NCBI GenBank assembly: GCA_963798855.1
Contig: CAWCUU010000004.1
Coordinates: 310,001-374,000, forward strand
Direction of reading: 5' to 3'
Length of the DNA: 64,000 nt
DNA from: CAWCUU01 sp963798855
GTDB taxonomy: Bacteria; Gemmatimonadota; Gemmatimonadetes; Longimicrobiales; RSA9
In this document: piece after piece, positions 52,029 through 59,982 of the stretch
Layout: each line of letters starts with the position of its first letter
How positions within the stretch are numbered: the stretch's first letter is position 1
Notes under the pieces: generated by a model
Told to the model about the DNA's origin: nothing
The model's input: only the letters and a program-made list of their open reading frames with translations
The model's database searches: none
Program-made: the position numbers and the translations under genes

Positions 52029-54467
52029 TCACTCGATGCGCAACGCCGTCAGGGGGTCCACCCGGGTCGCGCGCAGCGCGGGCACCCAGCACGCGATGAG
52101 CGCGACGCCACCCAGGACGATCACGACCGCAGTCAGCGTGATCGGATCGCGCGGCTGCACCTCGTAGAGCTGCGAGGCGAGCAGACGCGTGAGCCCCAGC
52201 GCCAGCGCGACGCCGAGCGCGAGACCGGCGGCGACGAGCGCCATTCCCTCGCGCACGACCATCGCCGCAACCGCGCCGCCGCGCGCACCCAGCGCCATCC
52301 GCACGCCGATCTCCTTCGTCCGGCGGCCCACCATGTAGGCGAGCACTGCGAACACGCCGATCGCCGAGAGCAGCAGCGCGACGGCGGAGAAGGCGAGCAG
52401 GAGCGCAAGGGTCACGCGCGGGCGGGAGACCGACGCAGAGACGACCTGCTCCATCGTTCGGAACGCTCCCACCGGCAGCTCGGGGTCGAGCGCGCGAACT
52501 TCCGCTCTGACCGCGCCGGCGACGGCTGTGCGGTCCGCGGCGGTCCGCACTGTCACGTCCATGGAAGCCACCGCCGGGCCGTCGCTCCAGAAGTGGAACT
52601 GCGCGTGGGGCAGGTACATCTGCGGGTTCGGCGCGACGTCGAGCGCGTCGTGGCGCACGTCGGCGACGATTCCGACGACGGTCACCCACCCCGGGCCGGC
52701 GCCGCCGCCGAGCAGGAAACGCGTACCGATCGGATTCGAGTCCGGCCAGTAGGTGCGGGCGAGGCTCTCGCTGATCACCACCACGCCCGGCGCATGCTCG
52801 TCATCCCTGTCGAGGATCGCTCGCCCCTTCACGAGCCGCATCCCCATCGCCCGGAAATACTCCGGGGTGACGACCTGCCAGTCGGCGCGCGGCGAGACCT
52901 CCCCTTCGGGGACCGGACGACCCTCGATGCGGAAGTTCAGGTCGCCGAGCTTCGTCGCCAGAGGCAGGTTGCTCACCGCGCCCGCCGCAGTCACCCCGGG
53001 AACCGCGGCGAGCCGGCCCGCCAGCTGCCGGTAGAACGCCCGGATGCGCGCGTCCTGCGCATAGCTGGCCGATGGGAGCGTGATCTCCGTCGTCAACACG
53101 TGCTCGGGGCGGAAGCCGGGGTCCACTCGCATCAGCTTCAGGAAGCTGCGCGTCATGAGGCCCGCGCCCGCGAGCAGAACCACGGCAACGGTGATCTCCG
53201 CGACGATGAGCGCACGCCGCGCGCGACGCCGCACCCCGGATGTCGAGCCCCGACCCGCTTCCCGCAGCGACGACTGCAGATCGGAGCGGGCGAGCTGCGC
53301 GGCAGGAATAGCCGCGCACACGAGTCCGGCCAGCACCGAGGCCGCCACGACGAACGCGAGCGTCCAGGCGTCGACCCGCACGTCCCCGACCCGCGGCAGA
53401 TCCGCGGGGCGCAGCGCGACGAGGCCACGGCCCACCCAGAAGGCGAGCAGCGCCGCACCGACCCCGCCGAGCAGAGCCACCTGCACGCTCTCCTCCACGA
53501 GCTGCCGCACGAGGCGGGCCCGACCGGCGCCCAGTGCAGCCCGCATCGCCATCTCCTTCTGCCGCCCCTCCAGCCGGGCCAGCATGAGGTTCGTCACGTT
53601 GGCGCACGCGATCAGCAGCACCACCGCGGCCGCACCGAACAGCACGAGCAGGACAGGCCGCGCGGGCCCCAGAAGATCGTCCGCGATCGGCAGCACCGTC
53701 GCCCCGATGCGCATCTCGGCCGGGTACGCGTCCGGGTAGTCCACGGCCCACTTCGCCGCTTCCGCGCCCACCGCCATCCGGGCGCGCTCCACCGACACAC
53801 CCGGCGCCAGCCGGCCCACCGCGCCGAGGAAATGGCTGCCGCGGTTCGGGACCATGCTGCGATCCAGACCCAGCGGCAGATAGACCTCCGTCGCCTCCCC
53901 CGCGGCGAAGTCCTCGGGCATCTCGAACCCGGCCGGCAACACGCCCACCACCGTTCGAGCCTCGCCGTCCACCGTGATCCGCCGGCCGAGGATGTCGCGA
54001 GCGCCCCCGAACCGACGCCGCCACAGTCCTTCACTCATCATCGCGACGGCGTTGCCCGGAAGCTCCTCGCCCTCCGTGAAGGTCCGCCCCGCGGCCGGCC
54101 TCGCGCCCAGCGCCGGCAGCAGCCCGGATGACACGTATGCCGTGCGCACCCGCTCCGGCTCGCCGCCGCCCGTGAGGGAGGAGGAGTCGACCGTGTAGAC
54201 GCCGAACGCCTCGAAGACGTGCAGATGGTCCCGATAATCGTAGTACTCGGCGGGCGAGACCGACGCCTTCGGGGATCCGCTCCAGTGATTCCACACCCGC
54301 ACGACCCGACCTGCATCCGGATACGGCAACGGCCGCAGCAGCACCGCGTCCACCACCGAGAAGATCACCGCGCTCGCGCCGACGCCTACCGCGAGCGACG
54401 CCACCGCAACCAGAAGAAATGCCGGACTGCGGAGGACGCCGCGCAGGGTCTGGGGCCAACTCTTCAT
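52029..54467 (-). CDS. FtsX-like ABC permease, duplicated-domain type (ADOP)
   Basis: 812 residues. Two MacB-PCD/FtsX units: N-terminal helix (FLLVAVASLAVGVGASAVIFS), periplasmic domain (VWNHWSGSPKASVSPAEYYD, AVGRLAPGVSVERARMAVG), three helices (VLLVLFGAAAVVLLIACANV, NLMLARLEGRQKEMAMRAAL), then a second periplasmic domain and three helices ending ALRATRVDPLTALRIE. This is the acidobacterial/gemmatimonad orphan-permease design, without an adjacent ATPase; its energy source is unclear. ATG 54467. Next to a decayed relative on the other strand (54847-55121). Confidence 0.92.
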   Translation of the reverse strand: MKSWPQTLRGVLRSPAFLLVAVASLAVGVGASAVIFSVVDAVLLRPLPYPDAGRVVRVWNHWSGSPKASVSPAEYYDYRDHLHVFEAFGVYTVDSSSLTGGGEPERVRTAYVSSGLLPALGARPAAGRTFTEGEELPGNAVAMMSEGLWRRRFGGARDILGRRITVDGEARTVVGVLPAGFEMPEDFAAGEATEVYLPLGLDRSMVPNRGSHFLGAVGRLAPGVSVERARMAVGAEAAKWAVDYPDAYPAEMRIGATVLPIADDLLGPARPVLLVLFGAAAVVLLIACANVTNLMLARLEGRQKEMAMRAALGAGRARLVRQLVEESVQVALLGGVGAALLAFWVGRGLVALRPADLPRVGDVRVDAWTLAFVVAASVLAGLVCAAIPAAQLARSDLQSSLREAGRGSTSGVRRRARRALIVAEITVAVVLLAGAGLMTRSFLKLMRVDPGFRPEHVLTTEITLPSASYAQDARIRAFYRQLAGRLAAVPGVTAAGAVSNLPLATKLGDLNFRIEGRPVPEGEVSPRADWQVVTPEYFRAMGMRLVKGRAILDRDDEHAPGVVVISESLARTYWPDSNPIGTRFLLGGGAGPGWVTVVGIVADVRHDALDVAPNPQMYLPHAQFHFWSDGPAVASMDVTVRTAADRTAVAGAVRAEVRALDPELPVGAFRTMEQVVSASVSRPRVTLALLLAFSAVALLLSAIGVFAVLAYMVGRRTKEIGVRMALGARGGAVAAMVVREGMALVAAGLALGVALALGLTRLLASQLYEVQPRDPITLTAVVIVLGGVALIACWVPALRATRVDPLTALRIE

Positions 54468-54846
54468 CGCGGATAGCCTTCGTTCGGGGTCGCAATCGGA
54501 TGCGTCAGATCACGTCCGATCAGGAAGGACCATGCCCATCCGCCAGACATCAACATAACCCGTTGGCAGCAGGTATCTTGGACGCGAGCGACGACGCGCT
54601 CGCCACTCCTTCGACTGTCCGCGTGCGGGAGGTCCGTTCCCGGGACCGGACAGGAGGAGATGGAGTCGGTTCGTCCCTCGACGCACGACCCACGCCGACA
54701 CCTTCATCGACCGTACATGCTCCTCCTTCCTTGCCCGCGGGGATGGCCTCGCAACCGTTCGGCCGCAGTGAGTGGACAGCGCCAGACACCGCGGGCCGTG
54801 AACACCTCGCCGGCGCATGCCGCCGACGCCTTCGCCTTCGACCGAG
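54468..54846. other. Intergenic stretch without recognised gene
   Basis: 379 bp between the ADOP start and the decayed ADOP piece. Frames are open on both strands but none looks coding. The promoter of the ADOP gene should lie in the part near 54470-54560. Confidence 0.5.
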
Positions 54847-55121
54847 ACCCTGGGCCGCTTGCCCGTGGGGATGACGGTGGAGGCGGCGCGCGCGCGGATC
54901 GAGGCCGTGGCTCAGTCGTTGAAGGATGAGCGAGGAGGCCGTCGTGCTCGGGACCGGCCTCGTCGCGGGGATCGGCGCTCTCCGGCGTGAAGGCCCGTGA
55001 CCCGCTCGCGTTCGCTGTCGCCGCCGTCGTCCTGGCCGCCGTCGGGCTGCTCGCGGCGTTCCTGCCCGCCCGACGCGCGGCCAGGCTCGACCCCGTCAAG
55101 GCGCTACGAACGGAGTTAGGG
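54847..55121 (+). pseudogene. Decayed ADOP-type permease remnant
   Basis: Frame 1 reads TLGRLPVGMTVEAARARIEA, the 'GRL.PGVT.E.ARA' segment of the first periplasmic domain. In a second frame EEAVVLGTGLVAGIGAL resembles the following helix, and from 54987 KARDPLAFAVAAVVLAAVGL then LAAFLPARRAARLDPVKALR is the C-terminal helix and the ending LRTE of ADOP proteins. Most of the gene between these pieces is gone. The stop is lost so the frame runs into the next gene on the opposite strand. Confidence 0.7.
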
Positions 55122-55137
55122 CGCCACTACGGACGGC

Positions 55138-55596
55138 TCACTTCTTCGGATCGTCGCCGCCCGCCCAGGCGATGAAGCGCCAGCGGCCTCCATCCTTCAG
55201 GAAGACGTCCGTGTAACGCCCCGTCGTCACCTCGCGGTCCTTCTTGAAGTCCTCGGAGGCGACGCGGTAGCGGTACTGCGCGACCGCGACGTTGCCGGTG
55301 ATCTTCAGCGAGATCGGGAAGAGCTCGTGCTCCAGCACGGTGCTATTCGCGAAGTTGTACTTCGCCCAGCGGGTCAGAGAGGCCTTGTTCTGCGGCCCCG
55401 GCTGATCGACGCTCCAGTAGCTGATGTTGGGGTGGACCATCGTCTCGATCCAGCTGGCGTCCTTCGCCGCATCCATCTGCCACTGCTGCTCCTCGAGCTT
55501 CCAGACCTCCTGCTCTTCCGGCGTCCACGTCTGGGCGACGACCGGGCTGGCGACCGCCACGAGGGCGAGAACGGCGAGACTCGAGAACCTGCGCAT
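55138..55596 (-). CDS. Secreted SnoaL/NTF2-like protein (DUF4440-type)
   Basis: 152 residues from ATG 55596, preceded by CAGGAGAG. Signal peptide FSSLAVLALVAVASPVVAQ with a VAQ cleavage site. The mature part (EVWKLEEQQWQMDAAKDASW, HPNISYWSVDQPGPQ, VAVAQYRYRVAS, YTDVFLKDGGRWRFIAWAGG) follows the NTF2/SnoaL-like fold, a cone-shaped pocket used for small-molecule binding or isomerisation. The ligand is unknown. An upstream TPR frame runs 254 bp into this gene in another frame. The signal peptide puts it in the periplasm. Confidence 0.85.
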   Translation of the reverse strand: MRRFSSLAVLALVAVASPVVAQTWTPEEQEVWKLEEQQWQMDAAKDASWIETMVHPNISYWSVDQPGPQNKASLTRWAKYNFANSTVLEHELFPISLKITGNVAVAQYRYRVASEDFKKDREVTTGRYTDVFLKDGGRWRFIAWAGGDDPKK

Positions 55597-57124
55597 GTAT
55601 GCTCTCCTGATTATGTAGATCGTATCGGTGCCCGGCGCCATTCTCGACGCCGGGCCAGCCATCACATCCGTGAATGCGGTATATTGCGAGGCTCCGGACC
55701 GGATCCTCGAGAGCGAAGCTCGGGTTGCCCAGGACCGAGGACGTCATCTGCTTCGCCTCCGCCCCGCGCTTCAGCTTCTTGAGGCACTCGGCGTTCACGA
55801 CGCGCCCCATGTCATCCGCCGGCTGCCCGAGCGCCGCCAGTGCCTGGTCCTGCTTGCCTCCGGCGCACAGCACCATCGCGCGGCCGGTGCGCACGACATT
55901 CATGATCCCGGCGTCCTTGCCATCCGCTCTCTCCAGCGCGTCGAGCGCGGCGCCGGCCTCGGAGCGATTCCCGCCGGCGTAGGCGACGGCGGCCCAGACC
56001 CGCTGCCCGGGCGCATCGCCGCCGCCCAGCGCGGCTGCGGCCGCGAGGTGCGCGTCGATATCCTTGCCCTTCCCCAGCATCGCGTCCACCGCCGCCATCT
56101 CCCGATAGATGGTCTGCGCGTACCCCTTGTTTCCGGCGGCCTCGGCGTCACGCCCGATCGCCGCCAACCCGGCCATCGCCTCCTTCCCCTTCCCTTCGAT
56201 CACATAGGTGTGCGCCATCGCGCGCTGGACCTGGAACTTCGGCACACCGGCCGGCGCCTTGGCGATCGCGTCGCGGATGTGGCCTCTGGCCTGGTCGTGC
56301 TTGCCGGCCAGCCAGCTCAGCTCGGCCAGGCCCATGTGCGCCTCGGCGTACGAGCCGTCCGCCTCAATCGCCTTCCTGTACTCCGCGGCTGCCTCCTCGT
56401 ACTGCCCGTTCCACTGCAGGAGCTCGGCGTAGGAGTCGTGCGGGTTCGCGTGATCGGGGCGGAGCTCCACATACCTCCGGACCGCCTTCAGTCCGCCCTC
56501 GTGATCGTCCGCCGCCCACGCGGCATAGGCCAGCGTGTTGTACGCCGGCGCGTAGTCCGGATGCTCGGCGACGAGCTTCTTCAGCGCCGCGAGCCGCTCC
56601 GGGGATCCACCCGGCGTGCCGAGCTGCACGAGCTGACCTGCGATGTACGGATCCGCGGGCACCAGCTCCGCGGCGGCACGCGTGATGGCGGCGGCGTTGA
56701 CCGTCCTGCCGGCGTTCCATTCCTTCCAGGAGAGGGCGAGCAGCACCTCGGCCGCAGAAGCGTCACTCAGCATCGTCATGCCGCGCTCGATCTCCTGCTC
56801 GCGCTGATCGGCGCTGAGGCCCGGAGCGAAGAAGCCGTACTGCACCTGGGCGAGGCCGAAGCTCGGATCCATCGACATCGCCTGCTGGATGTGCCGGGCG
56901 GCCGCAGCCGGATGCACGTTCGCCGCGTCATCCCAGCCCATCCAGAAATGCCGGACGGCGTCCGGCGACGACGCATGGACCGTCAGCCCCTTGGCCGTGG
57001 CGGACTCCTGCGCCCGTGCGGCAGAGGTGAGGACGGATCCCAGGCCCATGACGAGGGCAACGGACCATAACGCTCGCCTGGAGCCGGATGACGGCGCACT
57101 TCGACGTGGACGTCGGTGGATCAT
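55343..57124 (-). CDS. Secreted TPR protein, C-terminus runs into the next gene
   Basis: 593 residues from ATG 57124, with GGGAGG upstream. Signal peptide to about residue 40 (WSVALVMGLGSVLTSAARAQ). TPR-like helical repeats follow, e.g. AAAARHIQQAMSMDPSFG, PAYNTLAYAAWAADDHEGGL, EYRKAIEADGSYAEAHMGL, AKAPAGVPKFQVQRAMA. The family-like part ends near FALEDPVRSLAIYR (about 55680). The remaining 110 residues are Arg/Gly-rich and overlap the SnoaL-like gene in another frame, so the original stop has probably been lost. Confidence 0.75.
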   Translation of the reverse strand: MIHRRPRRSAPSSGSRRALWSVALVMGLGSVLTSAARAQESATAKGLTVHASSPDAVRHFWMGWDDAANVHPAAAARHIQQAMSMDPSFGLAQVQYGFFAPGLSADQREQEIERGMTMLSDASAAEVLLALSWKEWNAGRTVNAAAITRAAAELVPADPYIAGQLVQLGTPGGSPERLAALKKLVAEHPDYAPAYNTLAYAAWAADDHEGGLKAVRRYVELRPDHANPHDSYAELLQWNGQYEEAAAEYRKAIEADGSYAEAHMGLAELSWLAGKHDQARGHIRDAIAKAPAGVPKFQVQRAMAHTYVIEGKGKEAMAGLAAIGRDAEAAGNKGYAQTIYREMAAVDAMLGKGKDIDAHLAAAAALGGGDAPGQRVWAAVAYAGGNRSEAGAALDALERADGKDAGIMNVVRTGRAMVLCAGGKQDQALAALGQPADDMGRVVNAECLKKLKRGAEAKQMTSSVLGNPSFALEDPVRSLAIYRIHGCDGWPGVENGAGHRYDLHNQESIHAQVLESRRSRPRGGRQPGRRPDVDAGRAGGLEARGAAVADGCGEGRQLDRDDGPPQHQLLERRSAGAAEQGLSDPLGEVQLRE

Positions 57125-57324
57125 TTGGAGCCTCCCGCATGATGGTGTGAACTCCGTGCGAGGTGAGCGCGGAGCGTGGATTGCTTGCTCTCTTCGGTGA
57201 TCCACTCAATATGCCGAGAGCCCCCATGCGGGGGTTGCACCCAGGTCGCGGGTTCTTGTCCCCACGTCCCGATCGGACGGGAAGACAAGCCTGCGCGACG
57301 AGGAGGAAAGCGGGGTAGAGAGGG

Positions 57325-57499
57325 CTAGAAGGCCGTTGAAGAACTGGAGCGAGCCGCGTTGCGGGCGCCACGGGGCCAGATCCGAGGCGGCGCGACGACG
57401 CAATGTCGCACGCCATCGGGGAGGAGCGCCAACGCTGGAGATGGCCCCGTGTCGCCCGCAACCCACAGGGCGCACCCCAGTTCTACAACGGCCTTCTAG
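57325..57499. mobile_element. MITE-like nested inverted repeat
   Basis: Terminal inverted repeats at 57325-57347 and 57477-57499 (23 bp, one mismatch; the outer ends are CTAGAAGGCCGTTG). Inside them a second inverted pair lies at 57358-57378 and 57442-57462 (21 bp, one mismatch, GTTGCGGGCG core). The whole 175-bp element could fold into a long hairpin. No transposase and no obvious target-site duplication is present. Confidence 0.65.
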
Positions 57500-57536
57500 G
57501 GCTAGGGCGAGGAGGGGGAGGGAGAGGAAACGGAAA

Positions 57537-57558
57537 GGCCCGCGACGGATCGCGGGCC
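57537..57558 (-). terminator. Rho-independent terminator of the OmpA/Pal gene
   Basis: A perfect 9-bp stem (GGCCCGCGA / TCGCGGGCC) with a 4-base loop. On the minus strand it is followed by TTTCCGTTTCC, and it lies 39 bp past the stop codon of the gene ending at 57597. Confidence 0.75.
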
Positions 57559-57596
57559 CTTCGGTTCCCGGATTGGGGCTGCTGACGGGGCTGCCG

Positions 57597-58241
57597 TCAG
57601 TCGAGGCCGGGGTTGTCGTTGATCGAAACGTCTGCAGTCTGTGAGGGGCTCTCGATCACGAACACGACGCGGCGGTTGAGCTCTGCGCCCGGATCGTCCT
57701 TGGCGGCGTCGGGCACCACGAGACGCGTCTCGCCGTAGCCGACCGGTCGGACCTGCGCCTGGATTCCTCCCTCGACGAGGCGGTCGCGCACGGCCTCCGC
57801 TCGACGCTCCGACAGCTTCTTGTTGTACCCCACGCTACCCGCGGGATCGGCAAAGCCCTCGACGGTGACGAGCGCGCCGGTGTAGTGCTTGTTGACGATC
57901 GACGCGAACGCATTCAGCGCCGGGTCGTCTTGCGGACGTACCTGGGCGTCGTCATAGGCGAAGTGCACCGGCAGCACGAACTTGAGGCCCTCGGCCACCG
58001 CCTCGATCTTCGCGTCGTAGTCGGCGCGCATCTGGTCCAGGTCCGCCCTTAGCTGGGACAGGTCGCTGGCCAGCTTCTCGTCGGCGGCCGTGCGCTCGCT
58101 CCGCTCCTGATCGAGGCCCGCCTTCAGGGCCGCCTGCTGATCCGCGACCGCGCTCTTCAGCGCGCCCTTCGTCGCGCACCCCGTCGCCACGAGCGATCCA
58201 ATCAGGACCGCGGCGACCGTGGTCGGATTGAAACCTCTCAT
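57597..58241 (-). CDS. OmpA/Pal-like peptidoglycan-associated lipoprotein
   Basis: 214 residues from ATG 58241, preceded by AGGTGGAG. Lipoprotein signal VAAVLIGSLVATGCATKG with lipobox ATGC. A coiled coil fills about 30-80 (LKAGLDQERSERTAADEKLA). The OmpA domain occupies about 90-205: VHFAYDDAQVRPQDDPALN, LVTVEGFADPAGSVGYNKKL, SERRAEAVRDRLVEGG, VGYGETRLV and ELNRRVVFVIE, with the Asp and Arg that hold diaminopimelate. It anchors the outer membrane to peptidoglycan. It has its own terminator. Confidence 0.92.
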   Translation of the reverse strand: MRGFNPTTVAAVLIGSLVATGCATKGALKSAVADQQAALKAGLDQERSERTAADEKLASDLSQLRADLDQMRADYDAKIEAVAEGLKFVLPVHFAYDDAQVRPQDDPALNAFASIVNKHYTGALVTVEGFADPAGSVGYNKKLSERRAEAVRDRLVEGGIQAQVRPVGYGETRLVVPDAAKDDPGAELNRRVVFVIESPSQTADVSINDNPGLD

Positions 58242-58404
58242 TCTCCACCTCGCTGAGTGTGTTCCGAGAATCCCCCCATCGTCGGGAGCCAAAACGACGC
58301 ATGCAAGATGCTCGCCCGAGCGCCGACCAAGGCAATATCGGCCCCCGCCGGCGGGGACCTTCGCCTTGCCAGCGGCCGTCGACCACCTGGCACCGTGACC
58401 CTCG

Positions 58405-59982
58405 TCAGACGTGGCCGAGCCGGTCGGCGAGGCGCAGCGCGAGCGCGACCACCGTCAACGTCGGGTTGGCGAAGCCCGAGCTCGGGAAGACGGAGCTCCC
58501 CGTCACGTACAGGTTGCGAGTGCCGTGGACCCTGCCGCTCTCGTCGACGACCCCCTGGCTGGGATCCCGATGCATGCGGGTCGTGCTCATCTGGTGCTTG
58601 CCGCCCTCCAGCGCGCCGCGCCAGGCATCCGGATCATCGGCGAGAGATGGCTCGATGTGTCCGATGCCGGATCGGCGGAGTGTGCCGTCGAAGAGGTCGA
58701 GCGTGCGGCGCATCGCGCCGATTTCGCCATCATCGATCCGCCAGTGCAGCCTCGCCAGGGGACGACCGAGCGCGTCGCGCGGCTCCCCGAGCTCCACGCG
58801 GTTCTCCGCCCGCGCCGCGGTCTCGAACATCATCCGGACCCGCCAGCGAATGGCCGGCCCGTCGCGAACCAGGAGCCTGCGCAGCGCGGCGATCGCCACG
58901 TGATGGGGCGCGCTCAGCGAGCGCCGTAGCAGCGGCCACCGCGTGTCGGGCACGGCCCGGGAGCGCAGGCTGTCCCTCAGCTCCAGGAACGCACGCACGG
59001 CCGGCGAGTCGAACGCGGAGGCGGCCTCGTAGCGAGGGTGGAAGAAGAGCGCGGAGCCCGGCAGCCCCTCGCGCTCGATCAGATCCGTCGGCAACGACAG
59101 CGTGGCGCGAACCGCCGCCCGCGAGGCGTCGGCCACCGGAGACGGAAAGTAGAAATCGAGGCGGCGCGGGCCGCCGTGGAGCACCAGCCACCCCGGGTTC
59201 ACGTAGGGATGGTCGGTGAAGAATCGGCCGACGAGACCGCGAGCGTTTCCGGGAGCCCGCTCCGGCTCTGACGCGGAGAGCAGGAGCAGACGAGCGTTCT
59301 CGATGCCGCCGGCCGCGAGCACGTACTCCCGTGCCCGCACGACCGTGCCGCCGCCGGTCGCGAGCCGGACGTCGGCGCCGCACGCATTTCCGCCCGCGTC
59401 GAGCTCGATCCCCATGACCGGCGCATGAAGCAGCACGTCGAGCGAGCGCGCCGCTTCCAGACGGGACCGGTGCTCGGTGCCGAAGCGCGATGCGCGGACG
59501 TGGAAGATGCGGTCCACCAGCTCGCCGTCATCCGTAACCAGTGATCGTCGCCCGAGCCGGGCGCTCCAGACGGCGGGGTCGTACTCGGGCTCCGCCAGTC
59601 CGCACAGCTCGTGGGCGCGGCGGTAATACGGCATCAGGGCATCGCGATCGAACGGCCAGCCGGGGCTGCCGAATCGAGGCCGCGGGCGGAAGTCCACCGC
59701 CTCCAGTGGTCTGCACCACCCGGCCCAGACCTGAGTCGAGCCGCCGAGCCCGCTCATGCGCGTGCGCCGCAGGGGCGGGTAGCTCCCGGTGGCCACGTCG
59801 CCCTCGAGGAGCCGCTGCGCCGCCTCCGTGTAGCCCTCGCCGCCGGCCTCGAGCAGACACACCCGCCGGCCTCGGTCCGCGAGCTCGAGCGCCAGGGTGA
59901 TGCCGGCCGGCCCCGCACCGACGATGCAGACGTCGTACGTGCGGTCGGCGCCGCCGTCGTGCTCGGTGATGGTGCGGATCAC
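58405..59982 (-). CDS. GMC family FAD-dependent oxidoreductase
   Basis: 525 residues. FAD motif YDVCIVGAGPAGITLALELA then CLLEAGG; GMC signature region GLGGSTQVWAGWCRP; C-terminal active-site part HQMSTTRMHRDP and GSSVFPSSGFANPTLTVVAL, with the His and Asn of GMC alcohol oxidases/dehydrogenases. It oxidises an alcohol or sugar; the electron acceptor is not known. No signal peptide, so cytoplasmic. Last gene of the glycan operon, its ATG overlapping the phosphodiesterase stop by 4 bp. Context suggests it oxidises a glycan or lipid-linked sugar. Confidence 0.88.
   Translation of the reverse strand: MIRTITEHDGGADRTYDVCIVGAGPAGITLALELADRGRRVCLLEAGGEGYTEAAQRLLEGDVATGSYPPLRRTRMSGLGGSTQVWAGWCRPLEAVDFRPRPRFGSPGWPFDRDALMPYYRRAHELCGLAEPEYDPAVWSARLGRRSLVTDDGELVDRIFHVRASRFGTEHRSRLEAARSLDVLLHAPVMGIELDAGGNACGADVRLATGGGTVVRAREYVLAAGGIENARLLLLSASEPERAPGNARGLVGRFFTDHPYVNPGWLVLHGGPRRLDFYFPSPVADASRAAVRATLSLPTDLIEREGLPGSALFFHPRYEAASAFDSPAVRAFLELRDSLRSRAVPDTRWPLLRRSLSAPHHVAIAALRRLLVRDGPAIRWRVRMMFETAARAENRVELGEPRDALGRPLARLHWRIDDGEIGAMRRTLDLFDGTLRRSGIGHIEPSLADDPDAWRGALEGGKHQMSTTRMHRDPSQGVVDESGRVHGTRNLYVTGSSVFPSSGFANPTLTVVALALRLADRLGHV

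Noticed and set aside
52029..54467. MacB-type transporter with its own ATPase
   Set aside because: Only permease sequence is present and no ATPase gene adjoins it, so it is called an orphan (ADOP) permease.
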